Shown here: piece by piece, positions 6,424-7,632 of the stretch
Position numbering within the stretch: the stretch's first letter is position 1
Layout: the number at the start of each line of letters is the position of its first letter
Source of the DNA: Lachnospiraceae bacterium
GTDB lineage: Bacteria; Bacillota; Clostridia; Lachnospirales; Anaerotignaceae
DNA length: 7,632 nucleotides
Direction of reading: 5' to 3'
NCBI GenBank assembly: GCA_028695945.1
Contig: JAQVIB010000097.1
Location: forward strand, 1 to 7,632
The notes under the pieces: generated by a model
What the model was told of the DNA's origin: nothing
Database searches by the model: none
What the model saw: the letters and a program-made list of their open reading frames with translations, nothing else
Translations under genes and position numbers: made by a program

Positions 6424-6441
6424 TACTTTCACGTTAAAGTA
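6424..6441. promoter_or_regulatory. Probable LacI-family operator over the surface-gene promoter
   Basis: TACTTTCACGTTAAAGTA is an 18-bp palindrome with a single mismatched pair and a central CG, the form typical of LacI-family operators, whose hinge-helix leucine inserts at the central CpG. It overlaps the -10 (6438-6443), and its centre (6432/6433) falls at the predicted transcription start, so binding should block polymerase. It does not fit the CcpA cre pattern, which has TG and CA at its outer ends. The divergently encoded LacI-family protein is the obvious candidate to bind it; that link is inference. Confidence 0.6.
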
Positions 6442-6466
6442 TATAATGAAAAATATTCCAAGTCAA
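6438..6466 (-). promoter_or_regulatory. Sigma-A promoter of the surface-protein gene
   Basis: On the minus strand, TTGACT (6466-6461) and TATACT (6443-6438) are separated by exactly 17 nt. Each differs from the consensus hexamer by one base. Transcription should start near 6431. This is the strongest promoter seen in the window and fits a highly expressed surface protein. Confidence 0.8.
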
Positions 6467-6483
6467 TTCATATTTACATTTAT

Positions 6484-6512
6484 TTGCTTTTACTATAAAT
6501 TTTTTGTATAAT
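6484..6512 (+). promoter_or_regulatory. Sigma-A promoter of the LacI-family regulator gene
   Basis: A perfect -10, TATAAT (6507-6512), is preceded at 17 nt by TTGCTT (6484-6489), a weak -35 keeping the TTG. The predicted start is near 6519, giving a leader of about 35 nt. The promoter is back to back with that of the surface-protein gene. Confidence 0.65.
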
Positions 6513-6529
6513 ATCGTTTGCATATAGTC

Positions 6530-6543
6530 TTTTAACGGGAAGA
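6530..6543. promoter_or_regulatory. Possible second operator half-site at the regulator's own start
   Basis: TTTAACGGGAA (6531-6541) matches 10 of 11 bases of the minus-strand core of the main operator (TTTAACGTGAA). Its central CG lies 104 bp from that of the main site. Its right half is poor as a palindrome and overlaps the purine-rich ribosome site of the regulator gene, so the likeness may be partly chance. If real, it would allow autoregulation or DNA looping. Confidence 0.25.
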
Positions 6544-6553
6544 AGGATATTTT

Positions 6554-7582
6554 ATGGACAAGAAACCAACAATAAAAACCATTGCACAACTTGCGGGTGT
6601 GTCCCACGTTGCCGTTTCTCGTGCTTTACGTGGCTGTTCAGATATATCCGCCGAAACTACAAAGCGTATTCGCAAAATTGCAGAAGAAGTTGGATACAGT
6701 CCAAATGCAAATGCAAGGAATTTATCCTCCAAACGCTCCAGTTCCATTGGAATGATTGTTCCTTCCCTAGATGAAACTTCTGCATACAATGCACTGTTTA
6801 ACCAAATAAGTGTTTCTGCCGCAAAAAGAAACTACTGCGTTATGCTAGGCAGTAGCCACCGAAATGTTCAATTGGAGGAACAACATTGCCGCATGATGGT
6901 TGAAAATGGTGTTGGTGCTCTAATTGTTTCACCTTGCACCAGTGACGTAAGCCATATTAAAAATATTTGCTACGGTCATGTTCCTGTTTTGTATGTTGGC
7001 GGAAAAACCGACCCAAACGAGACTTGTGCATTGTTTTGTGACTATTATTACAGTGCAGTACAGGCAGTGGAATATTTATATTCACTGGGGCATAAAAATA
7101 TTGCTTTTTTTGCCTATGCTCCGGCAAATTTAACTATTCGCCAAAAAGAGAAAGGGTTTACAGATTGTATGAAGACCCATAACCTTAAACCACGTGTATA
7201 CCTCTGTGGTGATGCTTCAAACACCATTGAAGCTGGAATAGATATAACAAAGAAATTAATTTTAAGAAAAGAATTACCAACGGCTATTTGGTGTGCCAGT
7301 GACCTTATGGCAGTTGGTGTAATACAAACTTTAAGGAAAAATGGCTTTTTAGTTCCAGAAGATGTTTCTGTTATGGGGCATGATGATTTGTATTTTGATA
7401 TTTTTCCTGGTATTTGCCTTACTACGTTGCATACGCCCTTTTCGGAAATTGGAACAGCGGCGGCAGATTTGGCGATTGACTTAACAGAAAAAAAGGCAAC
7501 TGAAGACAGCTTGCGACAAGTATTCCGTACATCGTTAGTTGAAAGGAATACGGTAGCACCGCCTAAAAACTATAATAGCTGA
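6554..7582 (+). CDS. LacI-family transcriptional regulator
   Basis: This 342-aa protein has the standard LacI/GalR layout. The N-terminal helix-turn-helix is at residues 6-27 (TIKTIAQLAGVSHVAVSRAL). The hinge is at about 50-62 (NANARNLSSKRS), with Leu57 at the position that inserts into the operator's central CpG. A periplasmic-binding-protein-like ligand domain runs from about 65 to 332. Family motifs there include SLGHKNIAFF, PTAIWCASDLMAVGV, VPEDVSVMGHDD (GHDD in place of the usual GFDD) and LTTLHTPFSEIG. Its recognition helix reads SHVAVSRAL rather than the common S-TVSRAL, so its operator may differ from known ones. The start has an AGAAGGA ribosome site at 6-nt spacing. The ligand, usually a sugar or related metabolite, cannot be told. 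No transporter or sugar enzyme lies alongside; the divergent neighbour is the SLH surface protein, whose promoter carries a CG-centred palindrome. It most likely represses that gene, and perhaps itself. Confidence 0.95.
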   Translation: MDKKPTIKTIAQLAGVSHVAVSRALRGCSDISAETTKRIRKIAEEVGYSPNANARNLSSKRSSSIGMIVPSLDETSAYNALFNQISVSAAKRNYCVMLGSSHRNVQLEEQHCRMMVENGVGALIVSPCTSDVSHIKNICYGHVPVLYVGGKTDPNETCALFCDYYYSAVQAVEYLYSLGHKNIAFFAYAPANLTIRQKEKGFTDCMKTHNLKPRVYLCGDASNTIEAGIDITKKLILRKELPTAIWCASDLMAVGVIQTLRKNGFLVPEDVSVMGHDDLYFDIFPGICLTTLHTPFSEIGTAAADLAIDLTEKKATEDSLRQVFRTSLVERNTVAPPKNYNS

Positions 7583-7609
7583 AAAAAACAAACCTTGGGC
7601 GTTGCCCAA
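7582..7609 (-). terminator. Hairpin with leftward U-tract; terminator of a gene beyond the right edge
   Basis: TTGGGC (7595-7600), a GTT loop and GCCCAA (7604-7609) form a perfect 6-bp GC-rich stem. Read leftward it is followed by GG and then UUUGUUUUUUU (7592-7582), a good intrinsic terminator. Read rightward the T-run (7620-7624) begins about 10 nt past the stem, so it is a weaker terminator for the regulator gene, which ends at 7582. It implies a convergent leftward gene outside the window. Confidence 0.65.
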
Positions 7610-7632
7610 ACCCACTTGCTTTTTGAAAAAAG

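Larger units (their letters stand above)
6208..6431 (-). other. Long 5' leader of the surface-protein transcript
   Basis: About 220 nt lie between the predicted transcript start (near 6431) and the ATG at 6207. The leader holds a small hairpin (GTAAGCTGATAGCTAC, minus strand, 6407-6392), an orphan ribosome site (6317-6311), a perfect inverted repeat (6303-6266) and the functional ribosome site (6226-6221). An in-frame ATG at 6336 has no ribosome site and would put 43 residues before the signal peptide, so it is unlikely to be used. I recognise no known riboswitch. Confidence 0.5.

Noticed and set aside
6208..6431. Known riboswitch (for example cyclic di-GMP type) in the surface-gene leader
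   Set aside because: I could not find the conserved core of any riboswitch class that I know; only simple hairpins are visible.
6424..6441. CcpA catabolite (cre) site
   Set aside because: The palindrome has the central CG but ends in CT/AG where cre sites have TG/CA, so another LacI-family member is the better candidate.
6532..6789. 85-aa minus-strand frame over the regulator's DNA-binding domain
   Set aside because: It is the complement of a well-conserved LacI helix-turn-helix and lacks any independent support.

Overview
This window looks like chromosomal DNA of a low-GC, Gram-positive anaerobe of the Clostridia, probably Lachnospirales or a related group. The reasons are AT-rich intergenic DNA, strong AGGAGG-type ribosome sites, an N-terminal triple-SLH cell-wall protein, a Gly/Cys-rich small protein of a kind common in spore-forming Clostridia, and a sporulation-type (sigma-E-like) promoter. 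The genus is inference. No mobile element, tRNA, rRNA or CRISPR array was seen.

Left block (1-2035). A Gly/Cys-rich small protein gene runs leftward off the window edge behind a good sigma-E-like promoter. Divergent from it are three rightward genes: a 291-aa subtilisin-like serine protease with no signal peptide or propeptide, a 204-aa stand-alone HD-domain phosphohydrolase related to the HD part of CCA-adding enzymes, and a 51-aa hydrophilic Pro/Lys-rich peptide with a strong ribosome site. The last two are only 14 bp apart, and all three probably form one transcript. The shared control region suggests a sporulation-linked cell process, but the pathway is unknown.

Middle block (2036-6207). 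Convergent ends meet in a short spacer that holds a leftward intrinsic terminator. The main gene here is leftward and encodes a 1317-aa surface protein: signal peptide, three SLH cell-wall-binding domains, a beta-solenoid-like module, a Gly/Ser linker built partly from a 15-bp tandem repeat, a Big_2 Ig-like domain, and further Ig-like and unassigned beta-rich domains.

Right block (6208-7632). The surface gene has an excellent sigma-A promoter (TTGACT-17-TATACT) and a leader of about 220 nt, which carries a perfect 11-bp inverted repeat and an orphan Shine-Dalgarno sequence. A divergent LacI-family regulator is encoded on the other side. An 18-bp, CG-centred near-palindrome lies over the -10 and start site of the surface-protein promoter. 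This is where a LacI-type repressor would be expected to act, so the regulator probably controls the surface protein in response to a small ligand, perhaps a sugar. A hairpin with a leftward U-tract at the right edge implies another leftward gene beyond the window.
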